Positions 21,476-33,638 of a DNA stretch of 64,000 nucleotides are shown in pieces (the first letter of the stretch is position 1; every line of letters begins with the position of its first letter). The stretch spans positions 336,001-400,000 of the forward strand of contig NW_027331289.1 in the NCBI RefSeq assembly GCF_022965805.1, given 5' to 3'. The translations under genes and the position numbers were made by a program. This DNA comes from Primulina eburnea. Its lineage: Eukaryota; Streptophyta; Magnoliopsida; Lamiales; Gesneriaceae. A model generated the notes under the pieces. That model saw nothing but the letters and a program-made list of their open reading frames with translations, did not search any database and had not been told where the DNA came from.

Positions 21476-23540
21476 ATGTCTGGTTTTGACGACGATGCTA
21501 GTAGTCATGGCAGCATTGGACGCTGGGGAGACCGCGACGATCGGGAGCGTCGTCGAGAGCATCGAGAACGTCGTCAACACCGTCGTGATGAGCCTCGGAG
21601 TTTTAGTATGCATCGGTTCTTGCAGATGGGGCCAAAACCTCTTTCGGGCGGTGAGACTCCGGATGTTGCGGAGAACTGGCTTGAGAGGATGGAGAGCTGC
21701 TTCAAGACTTTTCAGTGCTCGGCGGAACAGCAGATTGATACCCTTGATTTCTTGCTGGAGGGTGGTGCGCGCAAGTGGTGGAGGTCTACCTCTGCACCGA
21801 TAGTTCAGCGACAGGGTCGAGTTCTTTGGGCCGATTTCCGAGCCGCTTTCATGCTGCTTTACTTTCCGCCAGCCCTTCTGCAGACCAAGGCGATTGAGTT
21901 GATCAATCTGAAGCAGGGAAGTTTGTCTGTTGATGAGTATCAGCAGAAGTTCTTTGAGTTGCTTCCGTATGTTCCACATGTCAGTGACAATGCTAGGGCC
22001 AAGTATAACCATTTTCTCCAGGGCCTCAATCAGGAGATTTTTGATCGGGTTGTTGTCTGCGATGATCCGACATCGTATGAGGGCCTTGTGAACCGTTGTC
22101 GCCAGGCTGAGGGCAGTTTGCTGAGAGGTCGAGCCATGCAGTCTGCTCGTCCTACTAGTTCTTTGGGTCCCCACGCCCAAGCATTCAAGAAGGCTGGATC
22201 TACTTCTTCTTCCTCTGGATCTGGAGGAGTTCACCATTTTGGGAAGAAGAAAGGCCCGTGTCAGCATTGCGGGAAGGATCATCCGACGGAGCGTTGTCGC
22301 AAAGTTGCGGGTGCTTGTTACAAATGCGGTGAGATGGGCCATATGAAGAGAGACTGTCCACAGACGGGCGGAGGATCAGGATCTGGTTCTCAGGCTTCAG
22401 TTCATCAGAGGCCACAGCAGGGACAGTCTACTCAGGGTTCTAACCTCCGACCGCGTACTCAAGGGCAGGTCTTTGCTCTTAACCAGGATCAGGCTGCTGA
22501 GGAGAACGACAGAGTTATCGCAGGTGTTTTTTTATTATGTGGATTACCTGCTTACGTTCTCATTGATACTGGTGCATCACATTCATTCATATCTGCGAGA
22601 TTTGCTAAGCGTCATGCATTACCTTTCACTTCTTTGGACGTTGTGGTATCTGTTTCCACACCGATGGGTCATTCGGTGCTAGCTAAACGTCTAGTTTTGG
22701 GTTGTCCTCTAGAGTTTGAGGGTAATGTTTTAACTGCTAATTTGATGATTCTTGCGATGGAGGATTTTGATTGCATTCTGGGAATAGATGTGCTGACTGT
22801 GTTTAGAGCTACTGTGGACTGTTATCAGAAGTTTGTGCAGTTTCGTCCAGTTGAGGGCGACAGTTGGTTTTTCTATGGAGAGGGAGCGCGACCCCCGATG
22901 CCTGTGGTTTCTGCTCTGAAAGCCTGTCGTGCTTTAGAGTCGGGCGGGGAAGGCTACCTTATCTATGCTATTGATTCGTCCGCAGATAGTGTCGGTATCA
23001 GCGACATTCCAGTGGTTTGCGATTTTCCGGATGTTTTTCCCGAGGAGATTCCTGGTTTTCCTCCCGTTCGGGAAGTGGATTTCGGCATTGATTTAGTGCC
23101 AGGCACGGCACCAATCTCTAAAGCTCCTTATCGTTTAGCTCCATCAGAGATGCAAGAATTGAAACAGCAGTTGCAGGATCTTCTTGACAAGCGGTATATT
23201 CGACCCAGTGTGTCCCCGTGGGGAGCACCAGTTCTTTTTGTCAAAAAGAAGGATGGTTCTATGCGGCTCTGCATAGATTATCGGCAGTTGAATCGTGCTA
23301 CGATAAAGAATAAGTATCCGTTGCCACGGATTGATGATTTATTTGATCAACTGCAAGGTACCTCTGTGTATTCCAAGATTGATTTAAGGTCTGGTTATCA
23401 TCAGCTTCGGGTTCATCAGGGAGATATATCGAAGACTGCATTCAGGACCCGGTATGGGCATTATGAGTTTCTGGTTATTCCTTTTGGGGTGACGAATGCA
23501 CCAGCAGTTTTTATGGATCTGATGAATCGGGTTTTTCGGG
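21476..23540 (+). pseudogene. Gypsy-B gag-protease-RT polyprotein, 5' part
   Basis: The frame opens at ATG 21476 ([13 protein letters not shown]), 70 bp after the PBS, and runs 698 residues to 23572. Gag domain about 60-220; [13 protein letters not shown] at 262-274; zinc knuckle [14 protein letters not shown] 281-294; protease DTGA at 364-367; RT from about 580 with [16 protein letters not shown] and [11 protein letters not shown], which holds the first catalytic Asp. After VFR (residue 688, about 23540) one base is missing compared with Gypsy-A, so the last ten residues are out of frame. Confidence 0.92.
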
Positions 23541-24303
23541 ATTCTTGGATAAGTTTGTTGTGGTGTTTATAGATGATATCTTAATCTATTCGCATGATCA
23601 GCAAGAACACGTACAACACTTAAGGATTATTTTACAGACACTTCGCGAGAATCAGCTTTATGCGAAGTTGAGTAAATGTGAGTTTTGGATTGACAGGGTT
23701 GTATTCCTTGGTCATGTCATTTCTAGCAAGGGAGTTTCAGTTGACCCGAGCAAGGTGGAAGCGGTATTGAACTGGTCGCGTCCGACGACAGTAGCCGAGA
23801 TCCGCAGTTTTCTGGGATTGGCTGGGTATTATCGCCGTTTCATTGTCAACTTCTCTCAGATTGCTAAGCCACTCACTCAGCTCACTCGGAAAGATGTTTC
23901 ATTTGAGTGGACATCAGAGTGCGAAGAGAGTTTCTTGGAACTTCGCAGACGTTTGACATCTGCGCCTATTTTGGCTTTACCGTCTGGATCTGGTGGTTTC
24001 AGTGTTTACACCGATGCCTCTTTACAGGGACTAGGGTGTGTTCTGATGCAGAATGAGCATGTGATTGCTTATGCGTCGAGACAGTTGAAGCCTCATGAGG
24101 AACACTATCCTGTTCATGATCTGGAATTAGCAGCGATCGTTTTTGCTTTGAAAATCTGGCGCCATTATCTGTATGGTGAGCGATTTGAGATTTTCACTGA
24201 TCATAAGAGTTTGAAGTATCTGTTCACTCAGGCTGAGTTGAACATGCGTCAGCGTCGTTGGATGGATCTACCTAAGGATTATGATTGTGAGATCAAGTAT
24301 CAT
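23541..24303 (+). pseudogene. Gypsy-B pol: RT active site and RNase H segment
   Basis: The ORF at 23545-24348 continues RT with FIDDILIYS, the second and third catalytic aspartates, then [10 protein letters not shown], and goes into RNase H ([44 protein letters not shown]). At about 24303, after KYHP, one base is missing relative to Gypsy-A and the frame is lost; the remaining residues to 24348 are spurious. Confidence 0.92.
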
Positions 24304-25427
24304 CCGGATCTGCGAATCTCACGGCCGATGCTCTTAGTCGCAAGGTGAGATTGTCTGCTCTTCAGACTTGTGCTGTATCTGAGATTATTCAGGATTTCTG
24401 TTCGATGGGATTTAATTGTAAGCATCGGAAGGGAACGGAGAGTATCCGTGTAGCTACTATTTTGTCTGAGCCAGTTTTGTATTCTCGGATTAGAGATGCT
24501 CAGATGTCTGATTCTAAGATTCAGAGATTAGCTCGGTTGGCTGATGGAGATAATACTTCTGGATTCCACTATCAGTCCAAGGGTCTTTTGTGCTTATCTG
24601 GTCGTGTTGTTGTACCGGAAGATGACACTTTGAGGGAGGAGATTTTGTCCCAGGCTCATCGTAGCAAGTTGAGTGTTCATCCGGGGAGCAACAAGATGTA
24701 TAAGGATTTGAGGACTCGATTTTGGTGGAAAGGTATGAAACGTAATGTTTATCAGTATGTCTCCAAGTGCCTAGTCTGTCAGCAGGTGAAGGCTGAGTAT
24801 CGACGACCTGGAGGTTTGTTGCAGAATCTTCCTATTCCGGAGTGGAAGTGGGAGCATATCACGATGGACTTCGTGACTCACTTGCCTATGTCTGTGGGGA
24901 ATAGAGATGCTATCTGGGTGGTAGTGAATCGGCTTACTAAGTCTGCCCATTTTCTTCCGTATAACAGAGATTTCACTTTCGATCGGATGGCACGGTTGTA
25001 CATTCAGGAGATTGTACGGTTTCATGGTGTGCCCGTGAGTATCGTTAGTGACAGAGATCCTCGATTTACATCTAGATTTTGGGGCAGCTTTCAGCAAGCC
25101 TTGGGCACTACCTTGAGTTTGAGTACTGCATATCACCCAGAGACTGACGGTCAGTCAGAGAGGACTATTCGTACTCTTGAGGATATGTTGAGATCTTGTG
25201 TGATGGATTTCGGGCCAGCTTGGCAGGATCATCTACCACTGATAGAGTTTGCATACAACAACAGTTTTCATAGGAGTATTGGTATGTCTCCGTTTGAAGC
25301 ATTGTATGGTCGACGTTGTCGTACTCCTCTGTTCTGGGAGGAAGTCGGAGAACGACAGGTCGAGGGTCCAGAATTGATTCAGCAGGCCATGGACAAAGTT
25401 CTTGTGATCAAACAGCGGATTAAGACC
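24304..25427 (+). pseudogene. Gypsy-B pol: integrase segment
   Basis: The ORF 24345-25484 carries the integrase. The zinc-binding part has [15 protein letters not shown] and [16 protein letters not shown]. The core has [24 protein letters not shown] and [14 protein letters not shown], giving the D, D, E triad. An extra C near 25427 shifts the frame, so the last residues to 25484 are not native. Confidence 0.92.
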
Positions 25428-25902
25428 TGCTCAGGATCGACAAGCGAGTTATGCGAACACCAAGCGCAGACCTCTTCATTTTGATGCAGGCGAGAAAGTG
25501 TTTCTCAAGGTATCACCTTTTCGGAGGATTCTGAGATTTGGACTCAAGGGTAAGCTATCTCCGAGATTCATTGGTCCTTTTGAGATCTTAGAATGTGTGG
25601 GAGATTTGGCCTACAGATTAGCTTTGCCACCGTATCTGTCTAGTGTTCACAATGTGTTTCATGTGTCCTTGTTGAGACGATACGTAGCGGATGAGTCTCA
25701 TGTTTTGCATCCGACAGAAGTTCAGCTGAATCCGGATTTGTCTTTTGTGGAAAGACCGGTTTCGATCTTAGACCGGAAGGATAAGGTACTGCGGAATAAG
25801 ACTATTCCTCTTGTCTTAGTGCAGTGGCAGCGCCGAGGTACTGAAGAAGCTACTTGGGAACTAGAGAGTCGCATGCGGTCAGAGCATCCAGAGTTGTTCT
25901 AG
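25428..25902 (+). pseudogene. Gypsy-B pol: integrase tail with chromodomain-like end
   Basis: In-frame ATG at 25498 is internal; native sequence begins upstream, at the frameshift. The segment has the GPFEILECVGDLAYRLALP element typical of the gypsy integrase C-terminus, then FVERPVSILDRKDKVLRNKT and EEATWELESRMRSEHPELF, the chromodomain-like tail. It ends at a normal stop, 103 bp before the hairpin and PPT. Confidence 0.9.
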
Positions 25903-26005
25903 TTGTAGTATTTTCAGTTATGATTGTAATTTCAGTTGTACTTTCAGTTGTAATTCATTCTTAAGTTGAATGTATTGTTGTTCAGAATTGTCATTCTTCA
26001 GACTC

Positions 26006-26041
26006 GATTTCGCGGACGAAATCCTTTTTAGGGGGGGAGAA
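26006..26041 (+). promoter_or_regulatory. Gypsy-B PPT and PPT-proximal hairpin
   Basis: Hairpin 26006-26023 has stem GATTTCG/CGAAATC and loop CGGA. The polypurine tract AGGGGGGGAGAA occupies 26030-26041 and abuts the 3' LTR. The stem recurs next to the PPT in the other gypsy families here, with paired base changes in Gypsy-D. Confidence 0.8.
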
Positions 26042-27244
26042 TGTAGTATCCCGATGCCTAATTTGAGTTAATTATTGGATTAATTATATTTCGGTGGGAT
26101 CGGAAGGACCGAACCGGGTTCGGATCGTCCGATCAGGGTTCGGATCATCCGAAGACAGGTGGCTAGACACGTGGAAGACATGCAAGGTTCGGATCGTCCG
26201 ATCAGGGTTCGGATCGTCCGAAGACAGGTGGCTGGACACGTGGAAGACATGCAGGATTCGGATCGTCCGAATTGTGCCGGATCGGATCGTCCGAAGTGGA
26301 TCGGATCTACCGATCGTTGTCTATAAATAGAGGCGCGAGGCTTCATTTGTTACTCGCCAATTCCGAGCGTTCCAGAGCGTTTTAGTCGTTTCTGATGGAT
26401 TTCTAGTCTTTTCCCGAGGTTTAGGCACTAGCGGGGAGCTACTGGTTTTGTAGCGGAGTTGTGCTCTAGTTGGGAGCTAGCGGCATCAGTGGGCTGACTA
26501 CGGACGCAGGCTTGATTCTAGGGCTGATTGCTAGGGTCTACTGGTTTGAGGTACGAAAGTACTATCCGAGATAGCAGGATTGAGTATACTTTGCTATGTG
26601 TTGCATGTTTATATGTTGCATTATTATCTGTCATATGATGCATGGTTTATTATGCGGCATTTGCATAATCATGTTGAGCCTGATTATCTTTGAGATAGCC
26701 TGTTGAGAGGGTGCTCAGCCCTCGTTTGTTGTGGATGGTTGGACCCCGTTGGCCGACGGTGGTCAGGTCACCGGTATATCCACAGGTTTATTTTGGTATG
26801 GGAGCCACCTCCTGGTGCGACGGCGCAGAGTGCTACATACCTTGACGTCATTTACCTGAGCAGTATTTCGTTATACCCAGATCCTGGTATCCAGTACATT
26901 TTGCATACATGCATGTCATAGTCTTGTATACTCATGCTTTCGGTGCTGAGCGTTTTATGCTCACGTCCTCGGTTTATCTCTGTTTTGGACACCCTATTCG
27001 ATGGGGCAGGTCTCAGGTTGGACGGTCCAGGAGGGAGTGGACAGGTTGCTGGCAGAGGTTGACCTGTAGTTGTTGGTATTTGTTCTTGGAATTTAGTTCG
27101 ATCTGGTTGTTTAAGTATTTTGTACTTACAGATTCGATTGAGTTGTATTACTGTTTTTCCGCTGTATTACCTGATTCAGTTTTAAATGTTAATTTTGCGT
27201 GCTTAAGTTCTGATTAGTAGGTGATTCTGGAACGGGTCACTACA
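26042..27244 (+). repeat. Gypsy-B 3' LTR
   Basis: The LTR is 1203 bp, 142 bp shorter than the 5' LTR. Nearly all of the difference is two missing 69-bp units: the array here is 26117-26254 with G-boxes at 26168 and 26237. TATA box at 26322-26331. The rest differs only at scattered positions. Confidence 0.95.
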
Positions 27245-27249
27245 CACCC

Positions 27250-28228
27250 CCATGAGATGTATCCTTATGTGCCATGGCTATTTAAATGTAATTATTAGAA
27301 ATAGTGGGAGATCAAGACTGGAAGATGGTGGGCCCGATGATCAAGACTGAAGACATGTAAAATATTGGAAGCTCTTGTAATAGCTTGCATTTGCATCCCT
27401 GCATTCACCTAGGTTTGGACCTGGATCCATGTATGGCTCGCATGGATCTAATAGTGTTGACGATCGATCATCCTTATTTATTGTTGAATGTCATATTATG
27501 ATATATATGCGATATATAGTAGTATGCATGTATGTATATTATTATATAATATAGTTGCATGAATCCGGCAAACATACAAACTCGTGGCACGCGATTTTTA
27601 AATTAAATTGATGAGACAATTTTAAAATTAAAATCCCTCATTTTGAATATAATTCAAAATTTATATCAAACCGAAAAAGTAAAATAAAAGAGTTTAATTT
27701 TTCCTTGCCTTCATCAACCACGGTTGCATGTTGATCGCTACCCGCAGACAGTGTCTGGCTCATATTATTGGGGAGGCCTGTATGCCGGAAAGATGTGACT
27801 TCCACCGGACATATGATGTGAATTGAGCGGAACTCCCATGACTTCGGCTCATATTATTGGGGGAACACATGGGGACCGTCTACTACAATTCAATATTGAT
27901 GGGTAGGTTTGACACGCGAAAATAAACGACGTCATATTATTAGGTCCTTATTAAACGTGAGGCAAAACACGCAGAGGTTGCATAGGGATGCAATTGGATT
28001 CTACCTTTTAGAAATTATAATTGGCTGATATTATTCGGGATTATAATTGGCTAATTGGACTCTACGTGCCCACTAAAGAAATACGATTTCACTTTTTCAT
28101 CAAAGGGTGGTGGAAATGTCAAAATAGTGGGAGGAAGATTTATAAAATAAAAATCCATATTTTATATCTTAAAATTATTTTAAAGTAATCAGCAACCATT
28201 ATTCTGTTTCCGTATCAGTATATTTTCG
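27250..28228 (+). ncRNA. Copia-A leader, right part, with stem-loop array 27744-28049
   Basis: This non-coding leader is colinear with Copia-B 9545-10545. It holds H1 27744-27785, H2 27836-27872, H3 27921-27952, a small hairpin 27978-27993 and H4 28012-28049, in the same order. Loops keep ATATTATT. In H4 two G-C pairs of Copia-B have become A-U pairs, and in H3 one has. The small hairpin keeps stem TTGCAT/ATGCAA but has loop AGGG in place of TGTG. Pairing is retained although the downstream gag is a wreck. Confidence 0.7.
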
Positions 28229-28990
28229 ATTTCGTCACGTAATCAATTTTTATTATTAACAAGCTAATCGAATATAATTTTCAAGACTGGTTGGGAAAAT
28301 TGTTCTGAATTCGGAGAAAATGACATACACACTAATGTCAGTCTTGTTGAACTGACAATGCATGCAAGATGGTAGGACCATAGTATGCAAGCTAAAGTGT
28401 AACATGCTCGCTTCTATGTCAAATGAACTGTAGGGACAGTTTGAGAAATGTTGAATGCTTCTGACATTCGAATACACATGCAAGAGTTGCATAGTGCATG
28501 AAACTCGTACAGTGATGCACACCACTTTTAAAAGCTCATTACTACACGAATGCAAGATGGGGCTTTGGTCCATGAGCGTGGTGTATATATGATTGGGTTT
28601 AATGAGAAAGTGGTGGGCCTGGAATAGGTGATTCCTAACAAGTTACTTCATGACAATCAATTTGTTGTCATTCTCTTTCTCATTTGACGGGTTTATGTTG
28701 AACTTCAATTTGAATAAAATTGATGATAGCCTTGAAGAGCTATTCAACATGCTTATGACTTATGAAGTCATAATAAAATAGGAAAATGTTGTTTCCTAGT
28801 TGGGCTTGTTGACATGAACAAAAGTGGCCCGCAATGTAAGGGAAAGAAATGTTCTGCCCCTCACAAGAAAAACCCAATAAGAGGCAAACTCCGAAAGACA
28901 CTTAAAAGGCCTACAAAGCCCGATAAGTCAGAACATATTTCACTGCAAGAAGTCCGGACATAAGAAGTTATATGCGCCAGAAATGTTCTG
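28229..28990 (+). pseudogene. Copia-A gag remnant
   Basis: Broken frames match the Copia-B/C Gag: TWL-like sequence, NSEKMTYTLMS, LNFNLNKIDDSLEELFNML, and a damaged zinc-knuckle region ending near 28990. The expected start codon reads ATT at 28229-28231. After the knuckle the sequence jumps to the integrase leader (NVQVNRISTTNKRM); about 130 codons including the protease are missing. Confidence 0.75.
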
Positions 28991-29000
28991 GAAATGATGA

Positions 29001-31680
29001 ATGAATGTCCAAGTAAACAGGATTTCAACAACAAACAAAAGAATGTTAGATGATCCAAATCCCGCACAAATATGGCACGCTAGACTAGGTCACATTTCTC
29101 AAAGAAGGATGCACAAGCTAGTGGGAGAATGCATGTTTGACTTGTCTGACATAAATTCTATACTTACCCGTGAGTCCTGTCTGAAAAGAAAAATGACCAA
29201 GACTCCATTAGATGGAAACGTGGAACGTGCGCATGATCTATTGGATTTGATCCACACAGACGTTTGTGGCCCGTTAAGTGTTAGCACAAAATATGGGCAA
29301 TCCAACTTCATTACCTTTACTGATGACCATTCGAGGTATTGGTATGTTTATATTGATAAAATACAAATCTGAAGCATTTGAAAGGTTCAAAGAATTCAGA
29401 TCTGAAGTAGAAAATCAGCTAGAAAGAAGTATTAAGGCATTTCGATCTGATCGAAGTGAAGAATACTTGAGTGCTGAATTTTTGGGTTATCTAAAAGAGA
29501 ATGTGATTCTCTACAGTGGACTCCACCAGCAACACCACAATTGAATGGTGTTTCTGAATATTGTAAGCGAACCTTGTTGAACATGGTTCGATCAATGATG
29601 AGATTCACTGAATTGCCTACATTGTTTTGGGGCTTTGCGCTTGAAACTGCGGAAATGTTGTTGAATAATGTTCATACAAAAGCAGTGGATAAAACACCAT
29701 ATGAGATATGGATGGGAAAAACTCTCAAATATTCTTACATGAGAATATGGAGATATCTTGCTTATGTGAAGCAGACAGTGGGAGATAAATTGGATAGTAG
29801 ATCCACTTTATGCTACTTTGTAGGATATCCAAAGAATTCTGTTGGATATTATTTCTATCTTCTTAATGAAGCAAAATTGTTTGTTTCAAGAAATGCCACC
29901 TTTATGGAAAGGAAATTTGTATTAGATAGAAAAGGCAAGATGATAGAACTTGAAGAAATTCAAGATACTCCCTCAACTATAGTAGTTGAACCTAATTTCA
30001 AACAACCAGTAGTTGAAGTACAACCTCCTAGAAGGTCTGATAGGGTTTTCAGACCGCCTGCAAGATATACGCTTCTTCATGAACAAAGCCACGATGAGCA
30101 TTGTGTTGGATGTGATCCAATGAATTTCAAAGAAGCAATATCTGATACTGATTCAACCAAATGGCTTGAAGCCTTGCAGTCATAAATGGACTCTATGTAT
30201 TCAAACCAAGTCTGGACATTGGTGGATCAACCTGAGGGAATCTTTCCCATAAGATGCAAATGGATCTACAAAAGAAAGCTTGGGGCGAATGGGAAGGTAG
30301 TGACCTCAAAGCAAGGCTGGTTGAAAAAAATTATACTCAAAGGCAAGGAGTTGACTATGAGGAAACTTTTTCACCAGTTGCTATGTTTAAGTCCATTAGA
30401 TTACTACTAGCCATAGCATCATGGTATGACTATGAGATATGGCAAATAGATGTAACGACTGCATTCATCAATGGAGACATCAAAGAAGAAATTTAAATGT
30501 ATCAACTTGAGGGATACACATTAGTAGGAAATGAGCATAAGGTATGCAAACTTCACAGATCAATATATGGTCTCAAGCAGGAGTCAAGGAGTTGGAACCT
30601 CAGATTTGATAGCACTATCAAAGAGTTTGGTTTTGCTAAGAATCCTGATGAACCATGTGTGTACAAGAAAATTAGTGGGAGTGCAGTGACATTCCTAGTA
30701 CTTTAATTTGATCATATCCTGCTCATTGGGAATGATGTAGGATTACTACAATCAACTAAAGTATGGTTAGCCAGTAAATTCTCCATGAAAGACATGGGTA
30801 AAACATCCTACGTATTGGGAATTCAAATCTATAGAGATAGATCAAAGAGGATGCTCGGACTCACCCAAGCCACCTATATCGATACCATTATAAAACGATT
30901 CTCTATGGAATAGTCCAAGAGAAGATACTTACTAATGTGTCATGGTATTACTCTATCTAAAGCTATGTGTCCCAAAACTGATGAAGAGATAGAGATGATG
31001 ACACGTATTCCATATGCGTCAGCTATTGGTAGTATCATGTATGGTATGATATCGACACGTCCTGATGTTGCTTACGCTTTGAGTGTTACAAGCAGGATAT
31101 CAGGCGAACCCTGGTCCAATGCATTGGAAGGCCGTGAAAGATATTCTTAAGTACTTGAGAAGCACTAAGAACTTGTTCATGGTCTATGGGGTGGAGAATT
31201 GAAATTGGAAGGGTACACTGATCCTAGCTTCTAATGCGACGTAGATGATTCGAAATCGACCTCTGGCTTTGTATTCATGGTGCAGTTGTCTCTTGGAAAG
31301 GTTCCAAGCAAGACACCGTTTCGGATTCCACCACTGAAGTTGAATACATGGCTGCATCTGATGCAACCAAAGAGATAGTTTGGATGAGGAATTTTGTTCA
31401 AGAGTTGGGCGTTATTCCTAATGGAGTTGATCCAGTCCCGTTGTACTGGGACAACACTGGTGTCATTGCGCAAGCAAGGGAACCAAGGTCTCATCAGCGA
31501 TCCAAACATGTACTGAGGAAGTTCCACATCATACGGGAGATAGTGGGAAGAGGAGACATATCAGTTGAAAGAGTCCCCTCTGCAGATAATGTTGTTGATC
31601 CACTTACAAAGCCCTTGCCAGGACCATTGTTTGAAAATAATCGCGAAGCAATGGGATTAAGGGTAGTTGGCTCTAGGGCA
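29001..31680 (+). pseudogene. Copia-A integrase-RT-RNase H remnant
   Basis: Pieces in several frames cover copia pol in order. Integrase zinc region HARLGHISQRRM and core (HTDVCGPLS, FRSDRSEEYLSAEF, GVSEYCKRTL) lie at 29001-29700, post-integrase sequence at 29700-30180, RT at 30186-30900 and RNase H at 31000-31680 (DATKEIVWMRNFV, YWDNTGVIAQAREPRSH). The RT active site, YVDD in Copia-C, is destroyed by a stop and an Asp-to-His change near 30705. No long frame remains. Confidence 0.88.
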
Positions 31681-31690
31681 AGTGAGAGAT
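31677..31690 (+). other. Copia-A polypurine tract
   Basis: GGGCAAGTGAGAGAT-type purine-rich sequence directly precedes the 3' LTR. The related tract in Copia-B and C is CAAGTGGGAGAT, so one G has been lost to A here. Confidence 0.7.
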
Positions 31691-33288
31691 TGTTAGAGTA
31701 GATGCCCTGCAAGCCAACGGTTGGCTAGAGAATTTATTGACTCAAGTGAAATAAACAATCTTTATTTTAATATAATTTAACTTTTAATGGTTTCGTTATA
31801 CTTTATCTGTATACTCATGCAATCAGCATAGATAAGGTCCTTGATTATGCTTTAATACAAATGAATCGTAATTCGATGTTGAAACTCATTTGTAAGCACT
31901 GCATATTCCAAATTCGTTCCTAGTCGATTCAGCCGCCTAAAACATGGATAAAGGTCGCTTGAGCACGAGACTATCATCTGTGATGTTGTGTACTGCATTT
32001 CATGGTAAGGGCATGGAGATGTCCAAACATGTAGATGGGTAGTCATATGATGATTATACCGAACAACCCTCCCTCGGACTTTCCAAGTGGTTATCATTCA
32101 TCGAGAGGATAAGTCCGTGGTTATGAATGTACACCATTAGTCCTTACGACCCGGGACAACACTGAGGCTCTATATGCTAAGGCTGTGCTTTGACTCGTTT
32201 ACCGGCTCCAGGAGAGTCATCAGGTGGCGAGGTTGGGTACAGTTGCGACACATATAGGAGCCAGTGCATTGTAGTCGGGGATTCACCGCTCACCTGCGGG
32301 TGTGGATATCCTATGTGATCTAAGAAATTATAGTGCTTGGAATATCTGGCCAGAGTATGAGATGTACGTTAGAGAAGGAGTTCTTCAACCGTACATGCGA
32401 TGCCACTATTTATAGTTATCACTTAGTTATTGAATTAGTATGCAACCCTCGATGAACCAATGGTTGCAGATTCGATCGGGATATATGAGATGAAGGGCTT
32501 GTACTGTACGTTAATCATAATCGACTGGTTCTTGCAGGCACTATCAGTGATACCTAGGGGATCTTGGGGCGATGCTACTAGAAGCTCTTACCATGATCCG
32601 ATGGGTGCAATCAGAAATGAGTTCTGACATTCTTAATCAAGGTGTTGATGAAAAGAATGGGGCTAACTAGGGTAAGCCCGAATAAAGGATTATGTCCTGA
32701 ATCACAAAGAGTTGTGAACCCACGGCTAGCTGTATCCCTGAACCATTGAGGGTCACACAAGCACTGGATCGTTTGTTCCCGTTTGAGAGAATAAAACTCA
32801 AGGTGTTGAATTTATATTATTATAGTAAATTCAAGTAGTTGAATTTATGATAATTAAATTTTGAGAGAATAAATTCAAGGAGTTGAATTTATAAAATTTT
32901 GAGAATATAATTTATTAAACTCAAAAGTTGAGTTTATTAAATATTAAATTTTGGAGGTGATAAAATTCAAGGAGTTGAATTTATAATAAATTCAAATGTT
33001 GAATTTATAATAGATTTAATTTATTAAGCTCAAAAGTTGAGTTTAATAAATATTAAATTAAAATTGGTGGGAAGTATGTTTTAGGCTTGTAGGAGTACAA
33101 GTCTAATATACTAAATAATTAAAGTTCTTAATGGACTTTGATTAATTAATTAATCTAGTTGGACTAGCCCAATTAATTAATCAAGTCTATTAATGTTAAT
33201 TATGATTATTATGTTATGACTTAATTATAAAAGGGAATAATCAAGCCATAACCCTAGCCACCACAAGACACCAATTTTTGAGAGTTGA
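31691..33288 (+). repeat. Copia-A 3' LTR, left part
   Basis: It begins TGTTAGAGTAGATGCCC and matches 124-1697. It is cut at 33288 by Gypsy-C, with target repeat GTTGA at 33284-33288. TATA box at 33226-33233. An additional TTCAA...TTGAA palindrome around 32985-33010 is absent from the 5' LTR. Confidence 0.95.
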
Positions 33289-33638
33289 TGTGGGGACCCG
33301 GACGCTAATCAAGTTCTTAATCATCTTTGGGACTAATTAATCAATTATAAACAGGGTCTAATTTTTTTTTTTTAAAATGCGAAACGTAGGGAAATTAAAA
33401 CATATATACATATCAGTATATAAAATACAAGTCCTGTATTACAACACATTTATTCAAACTAGGGTTTGACAACTACTATCAAGTGTTCAACCCTATCTCT
33501 AGTCCAAGTCCGGTGCCACCACTCTAATCACGATCTCTCTCTTCATCTCCTGGACCCTGATCCTGTCCCACCTGTTGTCAAGTACACATACAGACAAGAC
33601 AACAGCCGGATAAACCGGTGAGAATATACTCCCAGTAT
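33289..33638 (-). repeat. Gypsy-C 3' LTR, U5-side part
   Basis: This 350-bp piece matches 60433-60781. It ends at 33638, where Copia-C entered (target AGTAT 33634-33638). It continues at 51453. Confidence 0.95.

Larger units (their letters stand above)
20046..27244 (+). mobile_element. Gypsy-B: Ty3/gypsy chromovirus (Tekay/Del-like), same family as Gypsy-A
   Basis: The 7199-bp element is flanked by CACCC at 20041-20045 and 27245-27249. The structure is complete: LTR, PBS, gag-pol, PPT, LTR. The polyprotein is broken by three single-base indels and no other stop. The two LTRs differ mainly in the number of a 69-bp repeat (four against two). It lies head to head with Gypsy-A inside the leader of Copia-A. 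Confidence 0.97.

Noticed and set aside
21446..22342. 298-codon antisense ORF across Gypsy-B gag, with a counterpart at 17398-18096 in Gypsy-A
   Set aside because: It mirrors the codon pattern of gag on the other strand, has no domain or promoter, and is of different length in the two copies.
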